NCBI RefSeq assembly: GCF_002086485.1
Contig: NZ_MVHF01000002.1
Location: 248,001 to 312,000 of the forward strand
DNA length: 64,000 nucleotides
Direction of reading: 5' to 3'
Source of the DNA: Mycobacterium aquaticum
GTDB lineage: Bacteria; Actinomycetota; Actinomycetes; Mycobacteriales; Mycobacteriaceae
Positions 1 to 8,883 of this stretch are shown one piece after another; within the stretch, counting starts at the first letter, position 1; each line of letters starts with the position of its first letter. Below the pieces are notes generated by a model. The model was not told the DNA's origin. It worked only from the letters and a program-made list of their open reading frames with translations, and made no database searches. Made by a program: the position numbers and the translations under genes.

Positions 1-204
1 GCCAACACATACGGGTTCACCCACGGGGCCAACGAGGACGCCTGCGCGCAGCCCGGCCAAGACTTCTGCGCTGCCGAAGCGTGGAAGTCTCCCGACGCCG
101 ACCGCACCTACGTATTCGCCGCGGCCGAACACCTCACCACGCACGCCAACGAACTGCTGGCCGACTACGTGATGAAGCAGGTCGGCATACCTGACGGGCG
201 CTAG
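1..204 (+). CDS. C-terminal fragment, possible SGNH/GDSL-type esterase
   Basis: The window opens inside an open frame that runs 67 codons to a TAG at 202-204; the start lies upstream of the window. The tail carries two cysteines (DACAQPGQDFC) and then a YVFAAAEHLTTHANELLADYV stretch. The block of a His near the C-terminus followed by an H-N-E-L-L-A-D-Y-type helix resembles the last block of GDSL/autotransporter-type esterases, where that His belongs to the catalytic triad. Only the last block is visible, so the family call is tentative. An unrelated secreted hydrolase is possible. Confidence 0.4.
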   Translation, partial: ANTYGFTHGANEDACAQPGQDFCAAEAWKSPDADRTYVFAAAEHLTTHANELLADYVMKQVGIPDGR

Positions 205-647
205 CCCGAGTCCCCGCCCGGACACGTTGAGGGCCTTGACCTGTCGGGCGCTGTAGCTTGGCCACCGGTGTCCGTGGCGACCGTCGACGACCGGTTTGCC
301 TGCACCGTGCCGCTGGATGCCTATGCGACCTACGATTCGTACGAGGTAACTGCGGGGTAGGGCGGGCTGTAGGCGACATCAGGTCCGGACAGCCCGCCAA
401 GCCCCTAAACATGCGGCCACGCGGCCACACACCATCGTGCGGTTTTGGGATTCGTCGTCTGGGCTGGACGAACTTGTCGCCATTCGGCGGTAATCGGCAT
501 ACGGGCGAGTCATCGAGTCGACATTCGTCGATGAATTCTGCAGCCGACATTATTACTACTGTCGCCGCTTTGACGTCACCTAGAACGGCTGCTTAGACGA
601 TTGCGACGCCTCGAAGCGAGCAACGAGACCACCTGGGCTGTGCGTTG
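205..647. other. Gene-poor stretch between fragment and AraC gene
   Basis: No convincing gene is seen in these 443 bases. The frame of the partial gene stays open after its stop until a TAG at 358-360 and reads PPVSVATVDDRFACTVPLDA and onward. That could be the tail of a lost gene, for instance the Mu-type C-terminal domain of an IS21-like transposase, but it is too short to assign. Overlapping open frames on both strands have no ribosome site and no recognisable protein pattern. Confidence 0.3.
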
Positions 648-1421
648 TCAGGCCGGGTGCAGCGTCCGCGTCATGCGCGATGGTGCGATTCCGAACTCGG
701 CAGAGAAGGCGGCCGTAAACGCCGCCGGTGTCGCGTACCCGAGGCGGCCCGCTACCTCCGCGACAGTGGCGTCGCGTAGTAGTGGAACTGCGGCGAGCAG
801 TCGCGCGCGGCGACGCCATGCGGCAGGGCTAACACCGGTCTCGGCGCGGAAGCGGCGACTGAATGCCCTCTCGCCGAGATTGACGCGGGCGGCCCACTGC
901 GCGTTGTTAATTCGAACGTCCGGTTCGGTGAGGTAGTCGCGACATAATGCGCCCAGGTCTGCGGCGCTGGGCAGTGCGACATGAAGCGCCACTGGCGTCA
1001 GTGCGGCGATCTCGTGCAGCAGCAACGTTGTAACTGCGCCCTCGCGACCGGACGGATCGTAGTCGGCATCGAAATCCACTGCGACGAGCAGGAGTTCACG
1101 CAGCAGTGGGGTCACTTTCACCACGATGCAGCGGTCTGGCCACCAGGGCACGGCCTGGGGTTCTATGTAGAGGCTGCGAGTGCTCACCTGCCGGGTTCGC
1201 ATCAGGTGCTGGACGCCCGGCGGAATCAGTACCGCGAGGTCTGTGGGAACTGTCCAGGTGCCGTCGCGCGTCTCGACCACCATCACTCCGGTCACGCTGT
1301 GCAGGAACTGCGCACGCCGGTGCGAATGCCAGTCCAGCACGAAGCCGTCGGGATAGTCGGTTCCCACGGGCAATACGGCTCTCGGTACCGCGTCGAAGTC
1401 ATCTGCCGCAACATTGCGCAC
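648..1421 (-). CDS. AraC family transcriptional regulator (cupin + HTH)
   Basis: A 257-residue protein. Residues about 15-100 form an AraC-type sensor cupin (DWHSHRRAQFLHSVTGVMVVE, then IPPGVQH). Residues about 160-255 hold two helix-turn-helix segments: WAARVNLGERAFSRRFRAETG, and AEVAGRLGYATPAAFTAAFS with the usual GYATPAAFTAAF signature of the second helix. It is transcribed away from the TauE/SafE exporter at 1505, about 83 bases off, so that gene is the most likely target. The inducer cannot be read. The family call is secure; the role is inference from position. Confidence 0.9.
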   Translation of the reverse strand: MRNVAADDFDAVPRAVLPVGTDYPDGFVLDWHSHRRAQFLHSVTGVMVVETRDGTWTVPTDLAVLIPPGVQHLMRTRQVSTRSLYIEPQAVPWWPDRCIVVKVTPLLRELLLVAVDFDADYDPSGREGAVTTLLLHEIAALTPVALHVALPSAADLGALCRDYLTEPDVRINNAQWAARVNLGERAFSRRFRAETGVSPAAWRRRARLLAAVPLLRDATVAEVAGRLGYATPAAFTAAFSAEFGIAPSRMTRTLHPA

Positions 1422-1504
1422 CTGCTCATGCTATGTCCGAAACGCGAAGATATTCGTCTGGCTTTCGCTTGTCGGCAGACATCCCGAGACAGTTCGATGA
1501 GAGC

Positions 1505-2254
1505 GTGACCTTTGAGATCCTGGTCGTCATCGGCGCGCTTTCGGGCGTCACGACGGTGTTGTTTGGGTTTGGCGGCGGGTTCGTGACTGTTCCGGTCATC
1601 GTGTGGGCCGATGCCGAACTCGGCTCTGAGGCGATGCGAACCGCAGTGGCCACATCGGCCGTCGTAGTCTTCGCTGCTTCAATGATTGCCACCGCTTCGA
1701 CCCGCCGCGAGATCCTCGCGAGCCTGCGCGGGAAACGTGTTCTACTGGCACTGCTGGCCGTAGGCGGGGTGGTAGGCGGCCTGGCCGCACGAGTCGCACC
1801 GGCCGAACTAGGGCGGTGGGCATTCGTGGCGTACCTCGGTATAACCCTCATCGACGCCGTCGTTCGGCCAGGTTTCGTCCGCCCAGTCGGTGTGGCCGCC
1901 GAACGTCGGTCTATTCGAGCCGGATTCGGGCTCCCGGTTGGCGCGGTGGCAGCGTTTCTCGGAGTTGGTGGCAGCGTGCTCACCGTCCCGTTGCTGCGTC
2001 GAGCCGGCCACTCCATGGAATCGGCTACAGCTATTGCCAATCCGATGACGATCGCCATCACAGCACCCGCGTTTGTACCGCTGATCGCATCGGTGGACGT
2101 TACCTCTGCGGCCGCGCTGCTGCTGGGTGCTACACCGGTGGTGGTTGTGTTGCGGCGCTACGGGATGACGATCCCCGACATCGTCCACGCCCGTGCCTAC
2201 GTTGGACTGATCGGCACAGTGTTCGTCGCGATGACACTGTCTGCGCTGTACTAA
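1505..2254 (+). CDS. TauE/SafE family sulfite/organic anion exporter
   Basis: An integral membrane protein of 249 residues from the chosen GTG start. The first helix contains the glycine-rich GFGGGFVTVPV motif typical of TauE/SafE, and a second copy (FLGVGGSVLTVPLL) begins the second half. About eight hydrophobic segments are visible. The frame is open further upstream to ATG 1433, but that start would sit 11 bases from the AraC start and add a polar tail, so the GTG just before the first helix is preferred. Family members export sulfite, sulfoacetate and similar anions. The organosulfur genes in this window make sulfur anion export attractive, but that link is inference. Confidence 0.8.
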   Translation: MTFEILVVIGALSGVTTVLFGFGGGFVTVPVIVWADAELGSEAMRTAVATSAVVVFAASMIATASTRREILASLRGKRVLLALLAVGGVVGGLAARVAPAELGRWAFVAYLGITLIDAVVRPGFVRPVGVAAERRSIRAGFGLPVGAVAAFLGVGGSVLTVPLLRRAGHSMESATAIANPMTIAITAPAFVPLIASVDVTSAAALLLGATPVVVVLRRYGMTIPDIVHARAYVGLIGTVFVAMTLSALY

Positions 2255-2398
2255 GGCTCCTGGAGTCGGGCCGTCCCGTGAGCCATACACGAACTCCGCC
2301 CCTCTACCTTCAGGATACGGCGTGATGGGGGGCTTGCGGCAAGGCCCGGGCGGTGTTGCATGCTTGCGCGTCTCAGCAGTTCGTTCAAAGGATTTTGT

Positions 2399-2821
2399 GT
2401 GTCCCAATCGCTCGATGAAGGTCCGTTCTTCCATGGCACAACCGCGGAACTGAATGTGGGTGAGCTCCTCACCGCGGGGCGTCGGTCGAACTACCGTCCC
2501 GAGATCGTGATGAACCACATCTACTTCACCGCGCTGGTTGATGGAGCCGGCCTGGCGGCGGAAATCGCCGCGGAAATCGCCGAGGGCCACCGCCTTCCGC
2601 GGGTGTACCAAGTTGAGCCAACCGGAGAGTTCGAGAACGACCCGAACGTGACCGACAAGAAGTTCCCCGGCAACCCCACTCGGTCATACCGCAGTACGGC
2701 CCCGCTGCGGATTGTCCGCGAGGTCACCGAGTGGACGCGACTCACACCCGAGCAACTGCAGATGTGGCGGGAACGACTGTCTGCACTCCGTTCCAGTGAA
2801 CGTGGCGAGATCATCAACTGA
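2399..2821 (+). CDS. arr: Rifampin ADP-ribosyltransferase, Arr type
   Basis: A 140-residue protein, close to the ~142 residues of mycobacterial Arr. The Arr blocks run in order: GPFFHGTTAEL, LLTAGRRSNYR, NHIYFTALVDGA, VEPTGEFENDPNV and KKFPGNPTRSYR. His12 and Tyr42 match the conserved NAD/drug-site His and Tyr of the family, and an Asp lies in the NDPNV block. Arr transfers ADP-ribose from NAD to the ansa chain of rifamycins and inactivates them. The GTG start is chosen because an AAAGGA ribosome site precedes it by a suitable distance; the upstream in-frame ATG at 2360 has none. Arr genes are chromosomal in many environmental mycobacteria. Confidence 0.93.
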   Translation: MSQSLDEGPFFHGTTAELNVGELLTAGRRSNYRPEIVMNHIYFTALVDGAGLAAEIAAEIAEGHRLPRVYQVEPTGEFENDPNVTDKKFPGNPTRSYRSTAPLRIVREVTEWTRLTPEQLQMWRERLSALRSSERGEIIN

Positions 2822-3108
2822 ACTGCCCGCGCTGGAGTCATCGTGTAGCCCGTGTAGTCCGAAGCTACGTTGCACGGCGGTGGCGTAACGAATCGCATGA
2901 CGTAGAAAAGCGCCCGCCCGCCGGTGCGAGCCGGGACTTTTAACCGAACATCTTCTAGCTACGGCAACACACCGGCGACGTTTCTGCCGAGACCAGTTAC
3001 AGAAAGAGGCCGTAATGCATACCTTTCCGAGATTAGGTGGTGGTCTTCGCTAGCGCGCTCCGCAGCTGACCTAAGGTGAGGTCCGAAGGGGCATGGGATT
3101 TGCACCGT

Positions 3109-4413
3109 TTAGTACGTTGCGAGCAATGTGTCGAACACGCGGACGCCGAACTCGAGGGCGCTCACGGGCACTCGCTCATCGACGCCGTGGAACAGTGCGG
3201 TGAAGTCGAGGTCGTCCGGCAGCTGCATCGGCGTGAAGCCATAGCATTGAATACCTAGCGGTGCCAACCATTTCGCGTCAGTGAAGGCTGTGCTCATGTA
3301 GGGGATCGCTACGGCGGTGGTATCCTCGCGACGTAGCGATGTTGCGATGGCGGCAATCAGCTCGGTTTCGAGGGTGGCTTCCAAAGCTGCCCCCTCGTAG
3401 ATTCGTTCGAACCTTACTCGATCGCCGGCGAGCGCCTCCAGTTCTTTTCGGAAAATCTCTTGCTCTCCGGGTAGGAAGCGAGCATCGATGGTTCCGGTGG
3501 CTATCGCTGGCACGACATTGGTCTTATAGCCGGCCGCTAGTTGTGTGGCGTTGACCGTGTTGGTCAGGCTGGCGCTCATCATCCTGTGCAGTGGACCCAT
3601 GCGCGCCAGTAGTTCGGTTTCGCAGGCCTCGGGGGTATCGAGGGTCTGACGCAACTTGTCGAACATCGCAGTCGTAGTGGGTTTGAGGATGTAGGACGAG
3701 TTTGCATTACGTCCTATTCGGGTGAGCGCAGCAGCGAGCAGCATGACGGGGTTGTTCGGGTTGATCATGCTTCCATGGCCGGCTCGTCCCTCGGCTACGA
3801 CGCGCGCCCACAGCACTCCTTTCTCGCCGGTGGCCACGAAGTATGCGCGGTGATGTTTATCGAGAGTGTGGCTGAACCCTCCGACTTCGCCAATGGCTTC
3901 GCGGCAGTCGGCGAACAGCTGTGGGTTGGTGCGGGTGACGTGACCTGCGCCGAGTTCTCCGCCGGCTTCTTCGTCGGCGAAAAAGGCCAGGACGAGATCG
4001 CGGCGCGGCCGCTGCCCTCGACGTATCAGGCCGCGCACGGTGTCGAGAATGATTGCGACGGCGCCCTTCATGTCCACCGCCCCGCGACCCCATAAGTACC
4101 CGTCGTGCGACTCACCGCCGAACGGATCCCTCTGCCAGTCACTTTCGATCGCGGGAACCACATCGAGATGAGCGTGAAGTAGCAGTGCCGGTAGTCGCGA
4201 GTCATCTCCTTTCACCCGTGCTACGACGCTGCATCTGCCAGGGTCCGGTTCAAACCACTGCACGGGGACACCGAGATCGGCCAGATGATCGGCAACAAGC
4301 TGGGCGGCAGGTCTTTCGGCATGGCCCGGATTGGAGGTGTTTATCCGTATGAGTTGCTGCGCCAACTGCGCGACGTCGGACAATGCCCCCGTGTCAGCGG
4401 TTTGAGACGTCAT
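3109..4413 (-). CDS. M20 family metallo-hydrolase (ArgE/DapE/carboxypeptidase-like)
   Basis: A 434-residue zinc hydrolase with the M20 metal set: HAHLDVVP (His82, Asp84), RGAVDMKG (Asp114) and FFADEEAGGE (Glu148/Glu149). A dimerisation domain follows around GEKGVLWARV...GRAGHGSM. Family enzymes cleave N-acyl, N-carbamoyl or peptide amide bonds in the cytoplasm. It is the last gene of the monooxygenase operon, and its ATG overlaps the stop of the RidA gene (ATGA). Together with the cyclase and RidA it probably finishes hydrolysis of the opened, nitrogen-containing product, for example by removing an acyl or carbamoyl group. The substrate is unknown. Confidence 0.88.
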   Translation of the reverse strand: MTSQTADTGALSDVAQLAQQLIRINTSNPGHAERPAAQLVADHLADLGVPVQWFEPDPGRCSVVARVKGDDSRLPALLLHAHLDVVPAIESDWQRDPFGGESHDGYLWGRGAVDMKGAVAIILDTVRGLIRRGQRPRRDLVLAFFADEEAGGELGAGHVTRTNPQLFADCREAIGEVGGFSHTLDKHHRAYFVATGEKGVLWARVVAEGRAGHGSMINPNNPVMLLAAALTRIGRNANSSYILKPTTTAMFDKLRQTLDTPEACETELLARMGPLHRMMSASLTNTVNATQLAAGYKTNVVPAIATGTIDARFLPGEQEIFRKELEALAGDRVRFERIYEGAALEATLETELIAAIATSLRREDTTAVAIPYMSTAFTDAKWLAPLGIQCYGFTPMQLPDDLDFTALFHGVDERVPVSALEFGVRVFDTLLATY

Positions 4414-4874
4414 GACAGCTGAACGGCCTCACCGCTGCCGACGACGGCGATCGCTTCTGCTTCGATGAGGAAGCCGTCATACATCAGCCCAGCAACTCGA
4501 ACCGCGGTGCCAACCGGACCTGGCATCGGCAAGTATTCCAGTCGTATGCGAGTCATCTTCTCCCAGAATTCCTGCACGGCGTCCCCAGTTTCGTTGCAGA
4601 CGTAGTAGGTGTTGAGTTTGACGACATCGCGCCAGGTGGCGCCGCCTTCTTCGAGCACGCGGGTAATCGCCTCAAACACGTTGCGGGTCTGGACTTCGAT
4701 GTCGTCGGCCCCGACGACATTTCCGTGCTCGTCGGCAGACAGCTGCCCGCCGACAAAGACCAGGCTGCCAACTTTCCAGCCCTGCGAGAATGGTGTGGGA
4801 ACGTGCCAATCCCAAGACCCGGCCGGCATCAGACGCTGCCGGGTCTGCCCGAAGACTTGCTCTACTCCAGTCAT
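4410..4874 (-). CDS. RidA/YjgF/UK114 family protein
   Basis: A 154-residue protein of the RidA fold with a typical core (VGGQLSADEHGNVVG, IEVQTRNVFEAITRVLEEGGA, VKLNTYYV) and a glycine/valine-rich C-terminus. Archetypal RidA hydrolyses reactive enamines and imines to keto acids and ammonia, and clustered relatives act as specific deaminases or aminoacrylate hydrolases. An AGGGAGAA ribosome site precedes the ATG. It lies between the cyclase and M20 genes in the same direction, so a step on an imine or enamine formed during ring opening is the natural guess. I did not verify the catalytic Arg of the RidA subgroup. Confidence 0.88.
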   Translation of the reverse strand: MTGVEQVFGQTRQRLMPAGSWDWHVPTPFSQGWKVGSLVFVGGQLSADEHGNVVGADDIEVQTRNVFEAITRVLEEGGATWRDVVKLNTYYVCNETGDAVQEFWEKMTRIRLEYLPMPGPVGTAVRVAGLMYDGFLIEAEAIAVVGSGEAVQLS

Positions 4875-4907
4875 TGTTATTTTCTCCCTTACTGTTTGGC
4901 AGTTCGA

Positions 4908-5651
4908 CTAGTCTTGGAAGACGGCGATGGCACGGATCGGTGAACCGGTGCCGTTCCTGATGTAGAGCGGCAGTCCAAAGTACAGGAATCGTTGGTTGAC
5001 AACCTGTTCCAGGTTGGCCAGTCCTTCGGTGTTAACGATTCCGTATTCTCCGCAAACGACGTGCCCGGAAAACTCGGTGTCGTCGGCATGATCAATGGCT
5101 ACATTGTCCACGCCGATATTCACAACGCCCTTCTCTGCGAGCCACAGCGCGGCCTCGCGATTCAAGCCCGTGTGCTTTTCCGTGTACGCCAGCTCGGGGT
5201 AGGTGGCGTCGCCGTATCCGGTGTAGAGGATCACGGTGTCGCCCTGGTTGATTCGTTGACCGCTTCGGTCGAGGGCGGTCTGCAGATCTCCGGCAGTGAT
5301 GTAATCCGGATACTGCACACCGCGCAGGTCCAGGCAGATCGCCTCCCCGTAGTAGTACTCCAGGGGTGACTTGTCGAGAGTCGGGCCGTTGGGGTCATAT
5401 TCGAACACCGCGTCGGTATGCGTACCGGCGTGTTCGCTGATGAGCAAGTTGTGCGCTTCAAAGCCGAGGTGAGTGTTATAGGTGGTCCGGAACTGCTCGT
5501 GAGTTTGATTGGTGTTGATGAATGTCTTCTGATGGCCGAACCACATCGGCATTCCTTCGAAGATTTCGCGGGTCAGATCGACCACCCGCACATTGCGTTG
5601 CATGATGGCGGCACCGAACTTCGGGTAGGTGCGCTTCTCGGTAGTTGTCAT
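4908..5651 (-). CDS. Cyclase family protein (kynurenine formamidase/isatin hydrolase-like)
   Basis: A 247-residue metal-dependent hydrolase. The signature SEHAGTHTDA at residues 72-81 supplies His74, His78 and Asp80 as probable Zn/Mn ligands, and DLTREIFEGMPMW at the N-terminus is the usual family start. Characterised members open cyclic amides (isatin) or hydrolyse N-formylkynurenine. An AGGAG ribosome site lies 7 bases before the ATG. Its place between the NCS1 permease and RidA suggests hydrolytic ring opening of the compound oxidised by the upstream di-iron monooxygenase. The family is clear; the substrate is inference. Confidence 0.87.
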   Translation of the reverse strand: MTTTEKRTYPKFGAAIMQRNVRVVDLTREIFEGMPMWFGHQKTFINTNQTHEQFRTTYNTHLGFEAHNLLISEHAGTHTDAVFEYDPNGPTLDKSPLEYYYGEAICLDLRGVQYPDYITAGDLQTALDRSGQRINQGDTVILYTGYGDATYPELAYTEKHTGLNREAALWLAEKGVVNIGVDNVAIDHADDTEFSGHVVCGEYGIVNTEGLANLEQVVNQRFLYFGLPLYIRNGTGSPIRAIAVFQD

Positions 5652-5704
5652 TTAACTTCTCCTACTTGGTGGGATACTGTGCGGAGGGCGGAGATTGATG
5701 TTGG

Positions 5705-7264
5705 CTAGGTCAAGTCAGGTTGCGCCGTCGCGACCCGTGGCGGGACTGATTCTGTTGTGCGGGTGGGAGCGGATTCGATCAGGGCCGCAATCCGCCGCGC
5801 GTCGTCCGCTTCGCTGACCGTCGGGGGGGCCACGATGCTGTTTGGAATCATGCGGACCAGCGTCGCGTAGAGCAGGCTGCCGATCACTGCGGCCGAGATG
5901 AAGCTCAGGTCGGCACCACCTGCAGCATTAGCCCATGGGCCTACGTAGAGGGTGGTATTGACAAAAAGCATGCCGATGGCTGTGGCCGGGATCCACGCGA
6001 GCATTGCCGCGATGTTCCAGCCGCGAGTGAACCAGTAGGCTCCGCCGGTGATCCGCGGCTGCATGTTGAATACCTGGAGGTCCTGGGCGTAGTACTTGCC
6101 GCCAGTGAGCAGGTAGCCGATGAGGTTGATGGCCAGCCATGGTGCGGTGACGACGAGCAGGATGATGAGGAAGGCTGTGGCCGCGGACACGAGGTTGTAG
6201 ACAAACGACCCGATGTAGACCAGTGCGGTGCCGGCCCCTCCGATGAGCAGTGTGGCGGGAATTCGCTTCAGAGAGGGGAAGATCGAGGAGGTATCCAGGC
6301 CGGTACCGTACACACACAGCGCGCCCTGGGCGCAGGATCCGATCAGCGCGATGATGACGATCGCGGCGGTGAACGCCATGGGGGACACGTTGACCAGTCC
6401 GGCAACCCAGTCGGTCGCGTCGGCGGGGAAAGTCATTGCGGCGTAGATGGCGAAGCACAGTGCCACCGAGGTGCCCAGGAACATACCGATGAAGGCGGAA
6501 CCAACGATGCGGCTGGAACTCCATTTCTTGGCCGAAATGTAGCGGGTGTAGTCACCGATGTAGGGCGAATACGAAATGGGTAGCGAGGCAGCGGCGGTCG
6601 CAGATAGCAACCACGTGGCCCCGTAGCTCCCCAGCAGCACATCGTGCGGCGCGGCCATTCTGAACTTGGGTGCGAGAATGATCACGCCGATAATGAGCAG
6701 GATGCCCATCGTGGGCACGAGAAGTCGGTTAGCGAGGACGACATTGGCGTGCCCATAGATGGCCACGACCAGTGTTAGAGCCGCCATGACGGCGTAGGCG
6801 ACCACGAATTGGCCACCGCCGTTGGGTATTCCGATCAGCTTGTGCAACCCTTCGACCAGGGCCTGTCCGCCGGTCCACACCGTGAGTGCATAGAACCCGA
6901 TCGCGGTGAAGATGCCGACGAGCGAGCCCACGATACGGCCGACCACGCCGAAGTGCGCGCCGCTGCTGACCGCACTATTGGTGCCGGTGCGGGTGCTTAA
7001 CAGAGCCAGGGGCGCAAACAGTGCCGATCCGAGAGCCAGTCCGGCGAGCGTGGAGGTAATCGAACCCCACCAGCCGAGGCCCAAGGACACCGGGATGTAT
7101 CCCAAAACAATTATGCCAAAGCATAATTGGGTACCAAAGAAGACGTTGAACAGCTCTCTGGGGCGTGAGTGCCGCTCGGTTTCGGGGATGTAGTCGACGC
7201 CACGTGTCTCGATCTGGCCGACTTGGTCCACGCCACCGCTTTGAAGGGGTGACTCAGTGCTCAT
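5705..7264 (-). CDS. NCS1 family nucleobase/hydantoin-type permease
   Basis: A 519-residue membrane protein with about twelve hydrophobic helices. The N-terminal pattern (ETERHSRPRELFNVFFGTQL, then GSALFAPLALLSTRTGTNSAVSSGAHFGVVGR) and the YSPYIGDYTRYI segment are typical of NCS1 carriers. These move purines, pyrimidines, allantoin or hydantoins with Na+ or H+. It is the only transporter in the nine-gene operon, so its solute is probably the pathway substrate. This is the main argument for an N-heterocycle as growth or nitrogen source. A GGAG site precedes the ATG. Confidence 0.88.
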   Translation of the reverse strand: MSTESPLQSGGVDQVGQIETRGVDYIPETERHSRPRELFNVFFGTQLCFGIIVLGYIPVSLGLGWWGSITSTLAGLALGSALFAPLALLSTRTGTNSAVSSGAHFGVVGRIVGSLVGIFTAIGFYALTVWTGGQALVEGLHKLIGIPNGGGQFVVAYAVMAALTLVVAIYGHANVVLANRLLVPTMGILLIIGVIILAPKFRMAAPHDVLLGSYGATWLLSATAAASLPISYSPYIGDYTRYISAKKWSSSRIVGSAFIGMFLGTSVALCFAIYAAMTFPADATDWVAGLVNVSPMAFTAAIVIIALIGSCAQGALCVYGTGLDTSSIFPSLKRIPATLLIGGAGTALVYIGSFVYNLVSAATAFLIILLVVTAPWLAINLIGYLLTGGKYYAQDLQVFNMQPRITGGAYWFTRGWNIAAMLAWIPATAIGMLFVNTTLYVGPWANAAGGADLSFISAAVIGSLLYATLVRMIPNSIVAPPTVSEADDARRIAALIESAPTRTTESVPPRVATAQPDLT

Positions 7265-7267
7265 TTT

Positions 7268-8509
7268 TCATAGGCTCCTTGCTGTGGGGTTGTTGACCGT
7301 CGCCGCAGGCACCGCGCACGAGCCGTGTTCGATGTGGGCAGCGAAATCCTGGGGGAATAAGGTGCGTGCGGAATCAACCGGGGCTGTTGGCATGTCGATC
7401 AACGAGCACCGGTGTGGCATGTCGACGACGAACTCCTCGATGATCTTGAGCTTGTCGAGGAGATCCCAACCGCCAGAGGCCGTTTCGATCTGCTGCAGTG
7501 TGCGGTGATAGCTCTGGGTCTTCATGCGGCAGGGTGGGCATTGTCCGCACTGTTCGCGGCTGAAGAACCCGGTGATCTCTTCGCAGATCTCCACAAGGCA
7601 GGAACTCGTGGAGATGACCCTGATCGCCAGGCAGCCCGGCTGAGAGCCGGCTGCGCGGATGGAATCGTTGGCGATCAGGATCTCTGCGTCCGCAACACCC
7701 AGAAACCGGCTCGATGGTCCGCCCGGCTGGAACGCTTTCAACTGGCCCGATCCAGTTATGCCGCCGGCGCGGGCGAACAAGTCGGCGAACGTGTCCGTGT
7801 AGGGGTCGATCTCGTAGACCCCGGCCGTCCTGATGTCGCCTGTGACAGTCGTCAGTCGTGTCCACACTGGCTGATCATCAACCCACGCTGCTCGGATGAT
7901 CCGTGGCAGATTCGCGAGCGTCTCGCAGTTGGTTACCACCGTGGGCAGCCCATCGACCCCACGTTCAGTCGGATACGGGGGCTGGCCGGTCGGCTTGGGG
8001 TCACCGCCGTTGATCGAATTCACCGCAGCGGTGGCTTCGCCGGAGACGTAGCGTTCGTCGGCCAATTCGATCCGTATTCGCTGCGCGAGTGTGAAGCTGC
8101 CGCGCACTTCATCGAGTGCCGCCAACAAGCTGTCGAGCTCGATGCCGGCCGCCTGGCTGACGTACATCACGATGTCGCCGGCATCGATCGCCGCAGCGGC
8201 GATCATCGCCCCTTCGATGACGATGTGAGGGTTGCGTTCCAGGAGGGCTCGGTCTTTGCGGCTACCCGGTTCATCCTCGGCCGCGTTACACACCACGACG
8301 CGTGGTGCTGGAACCGAAAGGACACCAGCTATTTTGCGTGCGAATGCAAAGTGCGCACCGCCGAGCCCGGTTAAGGGCGTCGACCTCAACGCCTCCTGAG
8401 CCCGGCTCGGTTCAGCGATGACGTACCGCAGCGCCAGGTAGCCTTCGTGCCTGAGATAGTCTGTGCGGTCGAGGCGTTGGGGCGGCAGGAGCGCCTCACG
8501 TGTCGGCAT
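7268..8509 (-). CDS. NuoF-like FMN/4Fe-4S NADH-oxidising subunit
   Basis: A 413-residue relative of the 51-kDa (NuoF/HoxF) flavoprotein. It keeps the NAD/FMN block (CNAAEDEPGSRKDRALLERNPH), TNCETLANLP, and a full 4Fe-4S set: Cys321, Cys324, Cys327 (CGQCPPC) and Cys368 (HRCSLIDMP). The FMN glycine loop reads TGLGGAHF where NuoF usually has RGRGGAGF, so the Arg is replaced by Leu. It follows the thioredoxin-fold ferredoxin by 5 bases. In this operon it most plausibly takes electrons from NAD(P)H and passes them through the ferredoxin to the di-iron oxygenase, replacing the usual single-chain FAD/2Fe-2S reductase. Confidence 0.8.
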   Translation of the reverse strand: MPTREALLPPQRLDRTDYLRHEGYLALRYVIAEPSRAQEALRSTPLTGLGGAHFAFARKIAGVLSVPAPRVVVCNAAEDEPGSRKDRALLERNPHIVIEGAMIAAAAIDAGDIVMYVSQAAGIELDSLLAALDEVRGSFTLAQRIRIELADERYVSGEATAAVNSINGGDPKPTGQPPYPTERGVDGLPTVVTNCETLANLPRIIRAAWVDDQPVWTRLTTVTGDIRTAGVYEIDPYTDTFADLFARAGGITGSGQLKAFQPGGPSSRFLGVADAEILIANDSIRAAGSQPGCLAIRVISTSSCLVEICEEITGFFSREQCGQCPPCRMKTQSYHRTLQQIETASGGWDLLDKLKIIEEFVVDMPHRCSLIDMPTAPVDSARTLFPQDFAAHIEHGSCAVPAATVNNPTARSL

Positions 8510-8514
8510 CAGGC

Positions 8515-8883
8515 CTACTCTGCGGATAGGCTCAGGTCGCCGGGTTTGAACCCGGCGTCGAGCATGTTGAAGATCTTGCGGGCGAGGAAGGAGTCGCTGC
8601 GGTCGATGGCTTCGACCGCAGCACCTCCCTCCGCGTGTTCAACGATCGCCCGAGCATGCTCAGGGCCGACTTCACTGTAAAAAGCGCGCTCGTGCTCGAT
8701 GAGCAGATTGGGGCCCTGCTCGCAGGCGGCGAAACAGATGTAGTCATTGACCTCTACGTCCACGCCGGTCTCATCGACGATTTCGCGGAGTCGATCCCGC
8801 AGGGCTTCGGACCCCCGCATCGCGCAGTCCATGTTGACGCAAACGTGGATGATGCGGTCATCGGAGCGGACATCATCAAACAT
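8515..8883 (-). CDS. Thioredoxin-fold [2Fe-2S] ferredoxin (NuoE-like)
   Basis: A 122-residue protein with the cysteine pattern of thioredoxin-like 2Fe-2S ferredoxins: Cys15-x4-Cys20 (HVCVNMDC) and Cys50-x3-Cys54 (ICFAACEQGPN). The start ATG is chosen because an AAGGAG site lies 9 bases upstream, inside the end of the preceding MmoB-like gene; the two genes overlap by 8 bases. The frame is open further upstream, but that extension is low-complexity and out of character. It is paired with the NuoF-like protein as NuoE is with NuoF, but here it probably delivers electrons to the oxygenase. Confidence 0.85.
   Translation of the reverse strand: MFDDVRSDDRIIHVCVNMDCAMRGSEALRDRLREIVDETGVDVEVNDYICFAACEQGPNLLIEHERAFYSEVGPEHARAIVEHAEGGAAVEAIDRSDSFLARKIFNMLDAGFKPGDLSLSAE

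Noticed and set aside
258..596. Open frame of 112 codons after the partial gene
   Set aside because: No ribosome site, no recognisable protein pattern, and it overlaps an antisense frame of equal quality.
1106..1504. Long N-terminal extension of the TauE/SafE protein
   Set aside because: The extension runs antisense through the AraC gene and adds a polar region before the first membrane helix.
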